From Ashinkailepas kermadecensis (Eukaryota > Arthropoda > Thecostraca > Neolepadidae): DNA of 64,000 nt. This document shows, in pieces, positions 36,530 to 60,320 of this stretch. Below the pieces are notes generated by a model. It made no database searches, was not told the DNA's origin, and was given only the letters and a program-made list of their open reading frames with translations. Every line of letters begins with the position of its first letter. Positions within the stretch are counted from its first letter, which is position 1. Location: assembly GCA_034440615.1 (NCBI GenBank), contig JAOTOM010002324.1:1-64000 (forward strand), written 5' to 3'. Position numbers and translations under genes: made by a program.

Positions 36530-36809
36530 AAGGTGTTTTAAAATAATTTGTATGCAGAGTACCATGTTTATGAAGGCAACTAAGATGATGGGACCACTGA
36601 TTTTCTGTGCAAATGCAATTTATGAAAAAAATTGTGATTAATCAAATCAAATGAAAAAAAAATTTGTGAAGAATTTTTGAACTTAAAAGACCTTAACTAA
36701 CATAAACTAACCAAACCTAACCCATTCATTTGCTTTGTGGAGGCAAATGCATGTAAAAACTTATCTGGTTACCACCTTAAAGCACAATAATACCAAAAAG
36801 TTTAGTAAA
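36530..36809. repeat. TTAGG-type module, one copy
   Basis: Carries atgtttatgaaggcaactaa, ttttctgtgcaaatgca, then ctaaccaaacctaacccatt and ttaccaccttaaagcac, in the order seen at 21,300-21,760. Confidence 0.6.
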
Positions 36810-37255
36810 GTAATATGATGTTCATGAACATGACTAAGAAGATGCGACCACTCATTTTCTGCGCTGATGCTTTTCAATTTGAACGATGACGTCACATAGG
36901 TATGGTTTGATGACATCATACATATGGCACTGTTTGCATACCTTAATGAGATGGTCAAAGTGGTTTAATCTAATCTAATATAATCTAACCTAACCTAAAC
37001 TAACTGCTAAATTTTTGATAAAAGGTGTTTTAATTTACACCTTTTATTAGATTAAAATTTACTGTTTAGTTAAGTTAGGTTAGGTTAGATTATATTAGAT
37101 TAAGCTACTTTGACCATCTCCTTAAGGTATGAACCGTGCCGTACGTATGAAGTCATCAAACCGTACCGATGTGACGTCATCGTTCAAATTGAAAAGTAAG
37201 CATCAGCTCCGAAAATGAGTGGTCGCATCTTCTTAGTCATGTTCATAAACATATT
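36810..37255. repeat. Large palindrome, about 220-bp arms
   Basis: The left arm (about 36,810-37,025) is matched in inverse orientation by 37,040-37,255 with very few differences. Matching landmarks are catgactaagaagatgcgac against its complement near 37,220, atgacgtcac near 36,887 against gtgacgtcat near 37,171, and taatctaacctaacctaaac against its complement near 37,075. The centre is aaaaggtgt and acacctttt around 37,031. Each arm is itself a copy of the TTAGG-bearing module, and each holds a CRE palindrome. This fits a foldback element or a recent inverted duplication. Confidence 0.85.
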
Positions 37256-37574
37256 CTGAATTTTTTTTCTAAAAAAATTCAAAAAAACACCTTTTATCAA
37301 AAATTTACCAGTTTCCAAACATTTTTTCACAAAAATTATCCAGTTTTTTATTTGATTTTTTCTTCAAAAGAAGTTTAGATAAGGTTAAGGTAGGTTAGGC
37401 TGGGTTAGGTTTTTTTAATTGTGAAAATTTTTAGAGAATATATTGCTTGATGCTTTTCTAATATAATTTTATGTATTTTTTCTCCAAGGGTAGGTTTGGC
37501 TATATTAGGTTAGGTTATGTTGTATTTTTTTTAAAGACATTTCGTTTTTATACCATGTTTCCTGCTATAGAGAA
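37256..37574. repeat. TTAGG-type module, one copy
   Basis: Runs of aggttaggctgggttaggtt, then ctccaagggtaggtttgg, match the family at 21,780-21,900. Confidence 0.55.
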
Positions 37575-37645
37575 GCAGTTGTATTTAGTTATTTTGGTTT
37601 TATGGTGCATCAACTACTGAGGTCATTTTGCTCCCATTTGTGCCC
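37575..37645 (-). repeat. Solo SINE-tail-like block
   Basis: On + it reads tagttattttggttttatgg, then tgcatcaactactgaggtca, then ttttgctccca. This matches the hairpin-tail domain read on the reverse strand, with a decayed stem. Confidence 0.45.
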
Positions 37646-37654
37646 ACTGCAAAA

Positions 37655-39000
37655 AGCAGTTGTAGAGTATAAAACATGATAAAGCTTCTGGACCAGATGA
37701 TATATATGCTAGGATCTTAGTAGAGTGTGCTAAAGCTTTAACAGTTCCCCTAGGCACCTTTTCAGGCAGTCTGTGGAATATTCTAAGTACGTGAAGATTG
37801 GAGAAATGCAGACGTAGTACCAATTTTCAAAAAGGGAAGCATGAAGTGTGTAGGAAACTACTGGCCAGTCAGTTTGACCTCTATAGTTTGCAAGGTACTA
37901 GAAAATCTGGTTAACAGAATGTTCAGATTCATCTTGATCGACACAACCTTTTAAGGTATACTCACCATGGATTTCAATCTTGAAGGTCTTGTTTAACTAA
38001 CCTATTGGAGTTCATGGAGTATGTTACTAAAAAGTAGACAATCAAGGCAGGATGGATGTTGTGTACTTGGACTTTAGGAAAGCTTTTGATAAAGTTCCAC
38101 ATGGAAGGCTAATTCATCAGCTACAGCAGCATGGGATTGTTGGAAAAGTTCTAGGTTGGATTGAATCATGGTTAAGTGGAAGGAAACAAAGGGTAATGTT
38201 AAATGGATGTAGGTTTTATTGGAAGGATGTTATGAGTGGAGTACCACAGAGCTCTGTTCTAGGGCCACTTCACTTTATATCTTTGTGAATAACATTGAGG
38301 GAGGGCTGAGGAATAGAGTGTTCAAATTTGCTGATGACATCAAGCTGGTAGGAGTGGCTAACAGTAGTGACCAATCTAGTAATATTCAACTTGACTTAGA
38401 GGACCTAAACAAGTGGGCTGATTGATGACAGATGTCTTTCAACTATGATAAATGTAAGGTATACTATGTATGGTAAGGATAACTATGCTCATCTGGAGTC
38501 TGGAGGTGAGACTTAGTCATACAATGGGAGGTAGGAACTGGAATTTATTGAAGAGGAAAGAGACTTAGGTTTGTTGGCTTCAAAAGACCTTAAGACAGAA
38601 AAACAATGTATCTCAGCTAAGAACAGGGCACTCAGAATGCTGGGACTCATTAGTAGGTGTGTGAGATATACAAGCAAGGAAGTCATGAAAAAAAACTGTA
38701 TTTAGCATATGTGCAACCCCACTTGGAATATTCTGTGGAGCCCTACCTACCTAGGGCCCCCACCTAGAATAAGATATAGATGTTTTAGAAAGAGTGCAGT
38801 GCAAAGTCACTAGGCTAATCAGTGGAATAGGTAACTTAGAATATGGAGAAAGGGCTTATGGCATTAGATATGCACTCTCTCAAGTATAAGACATTATGAG
38901 GGGACATGATTGAAATGTACAACATGTACAACATTGTTAAAGGTCTAGATCAGGTCAATTTGAATGATGCTATTTGGTTTAGAGTATCACAAAGTCATAA
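37655..39000 (+). pseudogene. Second CR1-like LINE reverse transcriptase, heavily decayed
   Basis: Recognisable pieces in several frames are SGPDDIYARIL near 37,685, then MDVVYLDFRKAFDKVPHGRL from 38,052, GKVLGWIESWLSGRKQRVML, SGVPQSSVLGPL (Q-S where family members have Q-G), and a FADD active site at 38,327-38,338. Later pieces are NRALRMLGLIS near 38,625 and a decayed segment around 38,720. Order and content match the LINE at 32,242-34,848, but frameshifts are many. The conserved block FRKAFDKVPHGRL is closest to the fragment at 16,107. Confidence 0.9.
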
Positions 39001-39496
39001 AGTGTTTAGACATAATAAGAGCCACAAGGGCCCATCCAGTTAAGTCTGTAAGTGGAAGATACCATAAGCCTGGTAAAAAGACCCACCCGAACCATCACCA
39101 CATCATAAAGAAACCATCCACCAACATCCCACACACCTATAGATGCCTATCTACCCTAGCTATCTGGCCCTATTCCCTTGATTCCCCTTAACACATGTGG
39201 ATTGAATGCCTTACAAATAATTTTCAAATTGCATCCATGCCTGCTTACAGGGGTCTGTGCCATGCACACTTACTTAGCATAAATCTCACCCCATTCATTA
39301 TACATTAGTACTCAAAAACAAGATTTTCATGTCTAAAAAATTTGTCCACCCTACTTTTATATACATTCAATGAGGAACTCATTGGGGACATTCAACATTT
39401 CTCTGTACCATTTACTTATCGACAATATAGGCTGTATGCTACTACGTACTCTGCACCAATATCCTGGAACAATGTAATTTGCAAAATATTTCCCAG
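39001..39496. repeat. Inverted LINE 3' end followed by unassigned DNA
   Basis: At 39,005-39,045 the reverse strand carries gggcccttgtggctctta and tatgtct, the 3' end of the CR1-like LINE in the opposite orientation. From 39,050 on I recognise nothing. Confidence 0.5.
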
Positions 39497-39556
39497 TATT
39501 GAACAGGATTTGTTATGGGTGCTGTATAACCAATGCAGTTGATGTGCCCAAAAACC
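39497..39556 (+). repeat. Solo SINE-tail hairpin domain
   Basis: Reads gggtgctgtataaccaatgc, then agttgatgtgcccaaaaacc, then ctaataactaagta. It is in the same sense as the tail of the 163-bp SINE. The stem gggtgc/gtgccc keeps pairing only through G-U wobbles in RNA. Confidence 0.6.
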
Positions 39557-40309
39557 CTAATAACTAAGTATTGAACAGTTGCCAAGGAGAATAGATGTGC
39601 TAAATAAATGCATTAGATGTCACTTTATGTAATTATACAAATCAAATGAAAACTAAAGTCAGAATATAGCTCATATAATTCACAAAGGTAACTTTAAAAG
39701 TTGTACCTTGCGATAAAGGGTATCAGTGTTGATATGTGAAAACATATGAAAGTATGATGTGTTTAAATTGACGTTTTTTGTGTTTTCTTTTTGTGTTGGA
39801 GGATATTGATAGGGTTGTGCACACCCATGCATATTCTGCATGAGTTATCTCTGTATGAATCTGTTTTCATCATTTCTGTACTCCCCCTAACATTTTTATC
39901 TTGTAACCCTGGGAATTCGGTGGGCATTACTAGCTTGCTACCTGTCCACTGCTTTCCCAGGGTTGCATTTCCTTTCTACTAATTGGTGGTGGTTTATCTG
40001 CAAAAGAAAAAGAAATAAACTGAAGGGATGCAAATTGTATTGGTACAATCACATTCTATTGTATCTCTTGTTTGCATCCCGAGGCACCCATGTGTTGGCT
40101 GTCTTGATCTACAGGCAGCTCACCAAGGGAAGCCCCACATCGAAAGACCCAATGAAGGTGCATACAGCCAAATGAGATAGACTGCTGCTGCATTTGATAT
40201 GGGGACGATAATTAAAAAAAAATTGTACAGAATATTCCAAGTGTAATATTCTGATATGCACATATGCTAAGTAGTTTTTTTCATGACTTCCTTGCTATTA
40301 TATCATACT
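39557..40309. other. No gene recognised
   Basis: AT-rich sequence with short overlapping frames only. Confidence 0.5.
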
Positions 40310-40566
40310 TCTATTAATGGGTCCCAGCATCCCGAGTTCACATCAGGATATGTATTTTGTACCGTTATCACTAAAATAGTACCCCAAAGTTAGGTATCTC
40401 AACGTGAAGGAAGAAGGTGGACGTATGAGTATGCTGTTGGATTATAACTGTGCTTGAAGAGCTTATATGTTATGATAAATGACATAGCTTCCATTGCGAA
40501 TTTAGACATCCTACCGTACTCGTTTCAACATCTCAAACCTAACGAAAAACCATTGTTTTAACACTG
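40310..40566. mobile_element. Partial hAT-like element, right end
   Basis: Matches the right half of the element at 45,187-45,603: tcgtttcaacatctcaaacc, then taacgaaaaaccattg, ending ttttaacactg at 40,566. The left half is not recognisable. Its right flank is the LINE RNase H relic. Confidence 0.6.
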
Positions 40567-40574
40567 CATTGGGC

Positions 40575-41090
40575 TAGCTGGGAGTGAGACTGCTGGTGTG
40601 ACTGCGAAGGCCGCTATCAACAGTGGTCGCGTCATTTCTCTACCACTTCCTCCAAGGGATCTCTACCCATCTATATCAGTTATATCAGTCAGTTATCGTA
40701 TCGTATCAGTTATACGATCAGAATGGCAGCAAGTCTAGAGTCCAAATTGTAGCAATCTAAGTGTCCTGAATCCGACACTAGGGCTGTGGTGGTCCTCGCA
40801 TGGGGCCAAACGATGGGAAAAAATTGCGCTCTGCCGTCTGAGAACAAGACATGCCTTAGCCACACACAGCTACTTAGTGTCTGGAGGTGACGGACGCTTA
40901 TGCCCACGTTGTTCTGCCCTGCTTACTGTACACCATGTCATTGTAGCATGTTCAGCGCTGGAAGCTCTACGCCGTCAGCATTTTGGAAGAGCGAACATCG
41001 ACTACTTGCGTATGCTACTGGGTGACGACTCGGAGGTCGTGACGTCCAGTACATTTTTGCTTTTCTTCAACAAGCACACTTTGATGTGAT
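40575..41090 (+). pseudogene. LINE relic: C-terminal end after RNase H
   Basis: Pieces in changing frames are SLPLPPRDLYPSIS near 40,637, RLRTRHALATHSYLVSGGDG near 40,835-40,890, CPRC and HHVIVACSALEALRRQHFG to about 40,990. The order and the CxxC-H-C motif are those of the relic at 30,931-31,663, so this is the same LINE clade. An internal slippage repeat (ttatatcagtcagttatcg) interrupts it near 40,680. Confidence 0.8.
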
Positions 41091-41224
41091 ATATCATCCT
41101 TGAGAAACAATACTCAACGTCGACTATGGTATAATTTGAAGGACATAGCGTTTTAGATTCCCTCTAACCATTGTTATGGGCACAAAATGACCTTGCTGTC
41201 GACGTGCCCCTAAACGTCAATTCA

Positions 41225-41369
41225 TCATAATTTTGGAAGGATGTCGATTCAGTGTTCAGAAAGTGGTATATAATGTTCCCGATGTCATAAATAATGTATC
41301 ACTTGGGCGCTGTATGACCATCGCAGTTGATGCGCCCCTAAGCCCACCAACCAAATAATGTATCACTGT
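41225..41369. mobile_element. hAT-like element end, split by a SINE tail
   Basis: The end ggatgtcgattcagtgttca, then gaaagtggtatataatg and ataaataatgtatcactg, is that of the 45,187-45,603 family. It is interrupted at 41,304-41,352 by a solo SINE tail with a 15-bp target duplication, which dates the SINE tail as the younger event. Confidence 0.65.
41304..41352 (+). mobile_element. 49-bp SINE-tail-only insertion with perfect 15-bp TSD
   Basis: The insert starts tgggcgctgtatgaccatcg, continues through cagttgatgcgccc and ends ccaacc. It is flanked by aaataatgtatcact at 41,289-41,303 and 41,353-41,367. The gggcgc and gcgccc arms form a stem around a loop of about 20 nt. It contains no tRNA-like head or body, so a bare 3' tail was retroposed (or priming stopped after 49 nt). 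Confidence 0.85.
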
Positions 41370-41407
41370 GCATGAGGGTGTTTGAAAAATTAAAAGTTTG
41401 AAATTGT

Positions 41408-43745
41408 CACGCAATCATTTTGTGACGTTGGATGAGAAACCTCCAAATATAAATTTCATTCGAATCGAAGAGTATTTAGGGGCCCCGCAAGTCCGTCATG
41501 GTGTCTCCTATGTAACGGGCCGGCACCTCGTTCGAATCTCGACGTCGACGTTTCATAAAGCTGTTTCTGCGCTGCAAATAGGGTGTGTTTTGGAACTTCT
41601 AAGACTTCAGATCCTAACATATAGTGGAACAACATATTTTTGGTCAAAATGGATCGCTAAATTCAACTAAATATACCATCATTCGAATATTCCAAACCCC
41701 TGTCTGCGTCGGCACGAAATGTCGAACTGCTGAGATATGCTCCACGTTTCCCGATCCCTGGCTTCATTCCTGTATTGAACAACATAGAAATACGTGACAC
41801 ACCGTGGCAATGAACATAGGTAGGCGCATTACGGGAGGGAGGCTCAGTCGATATATTTACACAATATACAGTCCAGGCCGGGTTCAGGAATGGAGGCGGC
41901 GATGGGACTCGACGACCTGCAGCAAATACTGCTTTTCGGCCTCGTTTTTTGTCAGGGCGGTGTTCAAGTCAGAGATCAGTTTGATGCCGCGTCCCGCTCC
42001 GTCGTTTAGGACGGTGAGCTTCTGAACCACCGCTCGGCCCCGCTGGTAGGACTCGTTTACCCACTGTTTGGCGGGGATGATGATCGCGCAGTGTCTTCGC
42101 CATCCACCGTGCGTGGTATAGCGCGCCTGGTCGCCGGAATGTACCTGGCACTTGGCCGGTAGCCACCGCCAGCGCCAATTGAGAGCGAACTCCCGGTATT
42201 CGTCCCGCGCTCCTCCTGCCGCCTTCAGCACATCCACCATCGACACGCGCCACTCTTCCAGCTGGTCAAGCCGTGAATCCTGGAACACCTCCGCTTCCGC
42301 AGGAAGCATATGCAGCCATTTGTCTCGGAACCACTTGAAGAGCGCGATCCCGGGTTCTGACGACGTTACCATGGCGGCTTTGAAGGCGGCGGCCAGAACG
42401 AGCTCCATGATGTGGTGACGACACCCAAGGTGGAGCAGTGGCCGGCCGGACGTTTCCTCCAGCAAAATGCAACATCCGGACTGGACTCTAGTGTTCGACG
42501 CGGTCGTGTCAAAGGAGAGCGCAGCAACTCGCTTTTCCAGCCACCACTCCACGAGTACCTCTACCGCCTTGTTCGCCATGGCCCCGACGGTGCCGGCGAG
42601 GAGGGCGGACATCGCCGGCAACCTAACATGAGAGAGCTGAGGGCTTGAAACTACGAGTGAGAGACGGTCACACCTCCTTGACGAACTCCGCTCGCACACG
42701 AGCTGCAGTGGTCGGTCTAGCCGTTCCTCGTGCGCGATAAATGGTGGAGAGTGAAGGAGACGACTTACGCCCAGCTCCGGCGACGGCTGTCCTGACGTGC
42801 GATGCCTGACGATGGGAGATCTTAGTCCTGCCAAGCTCTGTAGAGATTTGGAGTGTCATCTGGAGCAGAAATGGGCAAACCGCAATCATTTCTAACTTTT
42901 TGACTGCTCAATTCGATTTTATTGAACTTCCACGTCATATAGGTGGCCTAAATAGGATGTTTTCTTAACTCATGACAATTATTACGACTCTTATTCAGCA
43001 TAGCCATAATCAGCAATGAATGCCTGGCATATCAGTAATTTTCGAGTCCATCTGCATTTTCCTTACCTTGAGTCGTTTGGCAAACGACGACGTGCTAAAG
43101 GTACTCAGCCGTTGCGGAGACACCTCCGATGATGACGCCGAGCCACTCAGTTGAGCATTCCCCGTCGCTTTCCGCCGCCATTCCTTCTCCATCTCCACTC
43201 GAGCCGCCTCTTGTTCGGCTCTCTTCGTCATCCACTCCGACTTCTTCGTCAGGTCCTCGTTCACTTTGCCCATCGCCATCTTTTGCTCTTCCCGTTGGTC
43301 GACGAGGAACGCGCGTTCCTCCTCAATCGTAATCATCTTCATCGCATCGTGATGGGAGATGTCGAATACTTTCGACAGTTCTCACTCCAGCATGGCGTCG
43401 GACACGATCCCCATTCAACTTGGGCTGCTTGGACCTCATGAGGTTCTCGTACTTGGCGATAAATGCCACCAACTTGTGGGTTACATGTTTTATGTCAGAA
43501 ATAATAGGTCTCTCGATTATTTAGACATTTAAAGTCTCAAACGTTTCAAACATATACTAGTTTGTGGTGCATCAACAGCTTTGTGAAACGTCGACGCCGA
43601 AATTCAAACAAGGTGCCGGTCCGTTACATATGAGAAACTTTGACGCACTTGCGGAATCTCTAAATATTTTTCGATTCCAATGAAATTTTATATTTGGAGT
43701 ATCTTCATCAAACGTCACGAAACGATAAATGATGGCGTGGAAAAA
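41408..43745. mobile_element. DNA transposon with about 175-bp terminal inverted repeats
   Basis: The arm 41,408-41,580 (cattttgtgacgttggatga, ctccaaatataaatttcatt, cgaatctcgacgtcgacgtt) is matched in inverse orientation by 43,565-43,745 (aacgtcgacgccgaaattca, aatgaaattttatatttgga) at roughly three-quarters identity. Similarity continues weakly outward to about 41,365 and 43,790. Between the arms lies the broken transposase-like gene at 41,884-43,500. Exact ends and target duplication were not determined. Confidence 0.8.
41884..43500 (-). pseudogene. Transposase-like protein of an arthropod multicopy family, broken
   Basis: Reading down the reverse strand: HKLVAFIAKYENLMRSKQP near 43,470, a charged coiled-coil-like segment (43,342-43,010), IYRARGTARPTTAARVRAEF near 42,710, VRLPAMSALLAG near 42,610, then LSFDTTASNTR and CRHHIMELVLAAAFKAA (42,525-42,390). 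HARWMAKTL appears in a second frame near 42,105, and LNDGAGRGIKLISDLNTALT with EKQYLLQVVESHR near the end. This series is familiar from unannotated transposon proteins in arthropod and cnidarian genomes; a hAT-like RNase H fold is my inference. At least three frame changes are needed, so it is a pseudogene. It sits between inverted repeats and is GC-richer than its flanks. Confidence 0.75.
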
Positions 43746-43887
43746 GTCGTGTTTGAAAATTGCTCCACATGAAATGAAATACCCTACTGTGCAACTACAA
43801 CACCTTAGAGCAGGTATCGCAAGTATGATGTGAGAGGGGATAGTAGCACATGACTGCATCTGTTATCTCGCACTACTGAACACTAAT
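43746..43887. other. Spacer, nothing recognised
   Basis: Short stretch between the transposon and the 62-bp array. Confidence 0.5.
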
Positions 43888-44200
43888 GCCCTGGTTGGGT
43901 GTCAGTAGTAGCATGATGTGGTACAGGTCATCAGCACCGCCAAGTGATGCCTTTGGTCAGGTGTCGGTGATACTAAGATGTGGTACAGGCCACCAATACC
44001 ACCCAGTAATATCCCTGACCAGATATCAGTGGTAGAACGATGTGGTATAGGTCATCAACACCACCCAGTAATATTCCTGGTCAGGCCTCTGTGGTAGCAC
44101 GATGTGGTACAGGTCATCAACACTGCCCAGTAATATCCCTGGTCAGATATCAGTGGTAGCACGATGTGGTACAGGTCATCAGCACTACGGCTGATCCGCG
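43888..44200. repeat. 62-bp tandem repeat, about five copies
   Basis: Unit: ggtcagatatcagtggtagc, then acgatgtggtacaggtcatc, then a caccacccagtaatatccct block. It lies immediately upstream of the CABLES exon 1 array, in presumed 5' flank or 5' UTR intron. Confidence 0.85.
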
Positions 44201-44553
44201 ATACCACACGGCAGTTCGCTGACCTGATGTGGACAGCAGGTGAGACTGCGTGCGTCACCTCTGACAGGCTGCGGCAGACGGCACGTGACTGGCATCCGCC
44301 TCCAGTGTGGGTGCGCCACCTCTGACAGGCTGCGGCAGACGGCACGTGACTGGCCATGACACCGCCCAGTCGTGCGGTGCGTCACCTCTGACAGGCTGCG
44401 GCAGACGGCACGTGACTGGCCACGACGCCGCCCAGTCGTGCGGTGCGCCACCTCTGACAGGCTGCGGCAGACGGCACGTGACTGGCCATGACACCGCCCA
44501 GTCGTGCGGTGCGCCACCTCTGACAGGCTGCGGCAGACGGCACGTGACTGGCC

Positions 44554-58207
<13,654 letters not shown>

Positions 58208-58232
<25 letters not shown>

Positions 58233-58382
58233 GGGTCCGACCCGGCACCGGACCCGGACACGGGCCACGTGGTGTCGCCGACTGGAGGCTGGACTGTGAG
58301 GGTCCGACCCGGCACCGGACCCGGACACGGGCCACGTGGTGTCGCCGACTGGAGGCTGGACTGTGAGGACCCGACCCGGGCC
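58208..58382 (+). repeat. 67-bp tandem repeat copying the CABLES stop region
   Basis: gccgactggaggctggactg (followed by tga) recurs at 58,210, 58,277 and 58,344 with exact 67-bp spacing. The units between hold gggtccgacccggcaccgga and cacgggccacgtgg. Only the first copy is reached by the reading frame; the others lie in the 3' UTR. Confidence 0.93.
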
Positions 58383-58413
58383 AATCACAGTATCACCATG
58401 TGATACTGTGATT
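58383..58413 (+). other. Perfect 14-bp hairpin, 3-nt loop, just after the stop array
   Basis: Bases 58,383-58,396 (aatcacagtatcac) pair exactly with 58,400-58,413 around the loop cat. It lies in the presumed 3' UTR. Related half-copies (acggtcacagtatcgccatg and similar) follow at about 58,447 and 58,500. Confidence 0.85.
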
Positions 58414-59600
58414 TATATATTGACTGACTTGTGACTGATGCTCTGACGGTCACCGTACCGCCATGTGATGCTAACTGATATGATAATGATGGATGTTTTG
58501 ACGGTCACAGTATCGCCATGTTCATGATACTTGAGTGCCCTCTTATTCAGTGTCATAGAATACTAGTATTCAGATCTGAAGTATCCGGTCAGAGATGTCA
58601 TCCTCAGAAGGTCGTATGGAGCTGTGGCTGGTGTTGTGAGATCGAAAGATGCTAAAATGATGTGTGTGCACGTTTTGTCGTCTCGTTGATGTAGGTGATT
58701 GGGCAGCTGTCGAGTGTGGCGCCGCAGCGAACTGTGTCGCCACCGGCCAACACCATAGCTGCTACGGCCAAGCTGAGCAACACCCTGTCCACAGGTGTGC
58801 GTCACAGACGACACTGTCGGTCACTACTGGACACTGCATCACTGTGACCTACGACCGCCAAACACACTGCCGGTGTCCAGTGACTGGTCACGGATTGTAG
58901 TCGCTGGATTCATTTACACGTACTTTTGAACAGCCTAGTGGTACATACAACGCGATTATGTTTTCACCGCCGTTCAACCCCGGGCCTGCGCCGACTGTTG
59001 CATCGGAACAGTCGCCATAAATGTGTGCTCCCTGTTGGACGTGAGCCAGCCAACAATTCAGTGTGACCACAGTCGGGAACCACACTGGGCTGGGCTGCGT
59101 TTCGAGTGTGGCAACCAGTTGGGTTTCCAGTTGGCGTTTGCTACATTCTAAAAAGTGGTGCACATTGGGCGGGAACGCACCCGCAGCCACACTTCAGCTA
59201 CACGACCGGACAAGGCTGATGTACAGCCCGGTGTGGCCCACACACTCCAAACCCACCACCAATGTCTGTAGTGGCAGCCCAGTGTCGACCCGGCGCGGCA
59301 CAGGTGTGGCCCCGGTGTGGCTTCTCTGTGGTTTTTGATCAGACCGGGCCCCCACGAAGTTTGTTTGGTAGCAGGCTTGAAGGTTCCCTTCACCATTGGC
59401 TTGCATGCAATTTTACCGATTTTGTATACGCTATCCTGCATGTTTTATGGCAATATAGAGTACTTTGACGTATACCAATTAAAAGACCTATTCTTCAGCG
59501 TCAGCAAAGTGTATCCTAAACGACCCAGTAACAATCTTCCTGCCTAACAATGTGCTGTTCCCGGCAGGCTGACCATCAAGCGCCTCCAAAATAAAGGGAT
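58414..59600. other. Presumed CABLES 3' UTR and flank
   Basis: No coding segment recognised. The first clear AATAAA polyadenylation hexamer I noticed is at 59,590-59,595 (followed by a T run at 59,601), which would make a 3' UTR of about 1.4 kb; this is a weak guess. Confidence 0.4.
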
Positions 59601-60320
59601 TTTTTTCCACAGGTATTGGTGGCATCCCCTACCGTCCATTTTTACCTGGTCAAGTTGTCACCCTCGTTCAAGAGCGGAAGAAACGGACAGTCGGGGGGGG
59701 GCTAAGTGCGCCATAGCTTCTTCCCCTCGGTGGCAGGAGAGTTTCTGAAAGGGAATCACAGAAGACCGCCTGAAATGATCTGACCGCACCCCCAGACCAC
59801 AGGAGGCCCACTGTCGTCATAAGAGGTCTCATAGCCGCCACAGGAAACCCGTAGCTGCCACAGGAGGCATGGGTGGATCCAGGAAATGTCATCTTGGGGA
59901 GAAGACACAAAAAAGCAACAAAACCCTAAAACGAGCGGGGGTTCGAAAATGTATTAGGCCCATACCTTTAATTTAAAATGTATTCTAATTCCAGGCATTC
60001 CAGTTCATAGCACCCGGTCGCCACGACGGCAACGACCGTGCACGTACTCCACGTGCACGTGGAGCACGTGCACGGCCATCTTTCGCATTCGGCGCATTCG
60101 CCACACTTCGTGCGATGCTTCGGTTTCTATTAGGCCTCCTGCGTATTGCCAATTGCTGCCACATAGACTTGCGCCATATTTGATGTCGTGGAATGCTTCG
60201 TATGGGCGTTCGCTGCGAAAAGTCGATTGATTAAATTCCATCATTAGTTCCCTACTTCCCACATTTTCTGGTAATTATGAAATGCGGATTCCGCTGAGCT
60301 TTGATGCACCTCCTATCTTT
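59601..60320. other. No gene recognised; one large E-box palindrome
   Basis: At 60,036-60,075 a 40-bp inverted repeat with one mismatched pair contains CACGTG twice and related gtgcac cores. The reverse-strand frame across it (60,005-60,262, 85 codons) has no recognisable domain. Confidence 0.5.

Noticed and set aside
58664..58900. Open frame after the CABLES stop as a further exon
   Set aside because: No similarity to CABLES, whose C-terminus is already complete at 58,232.
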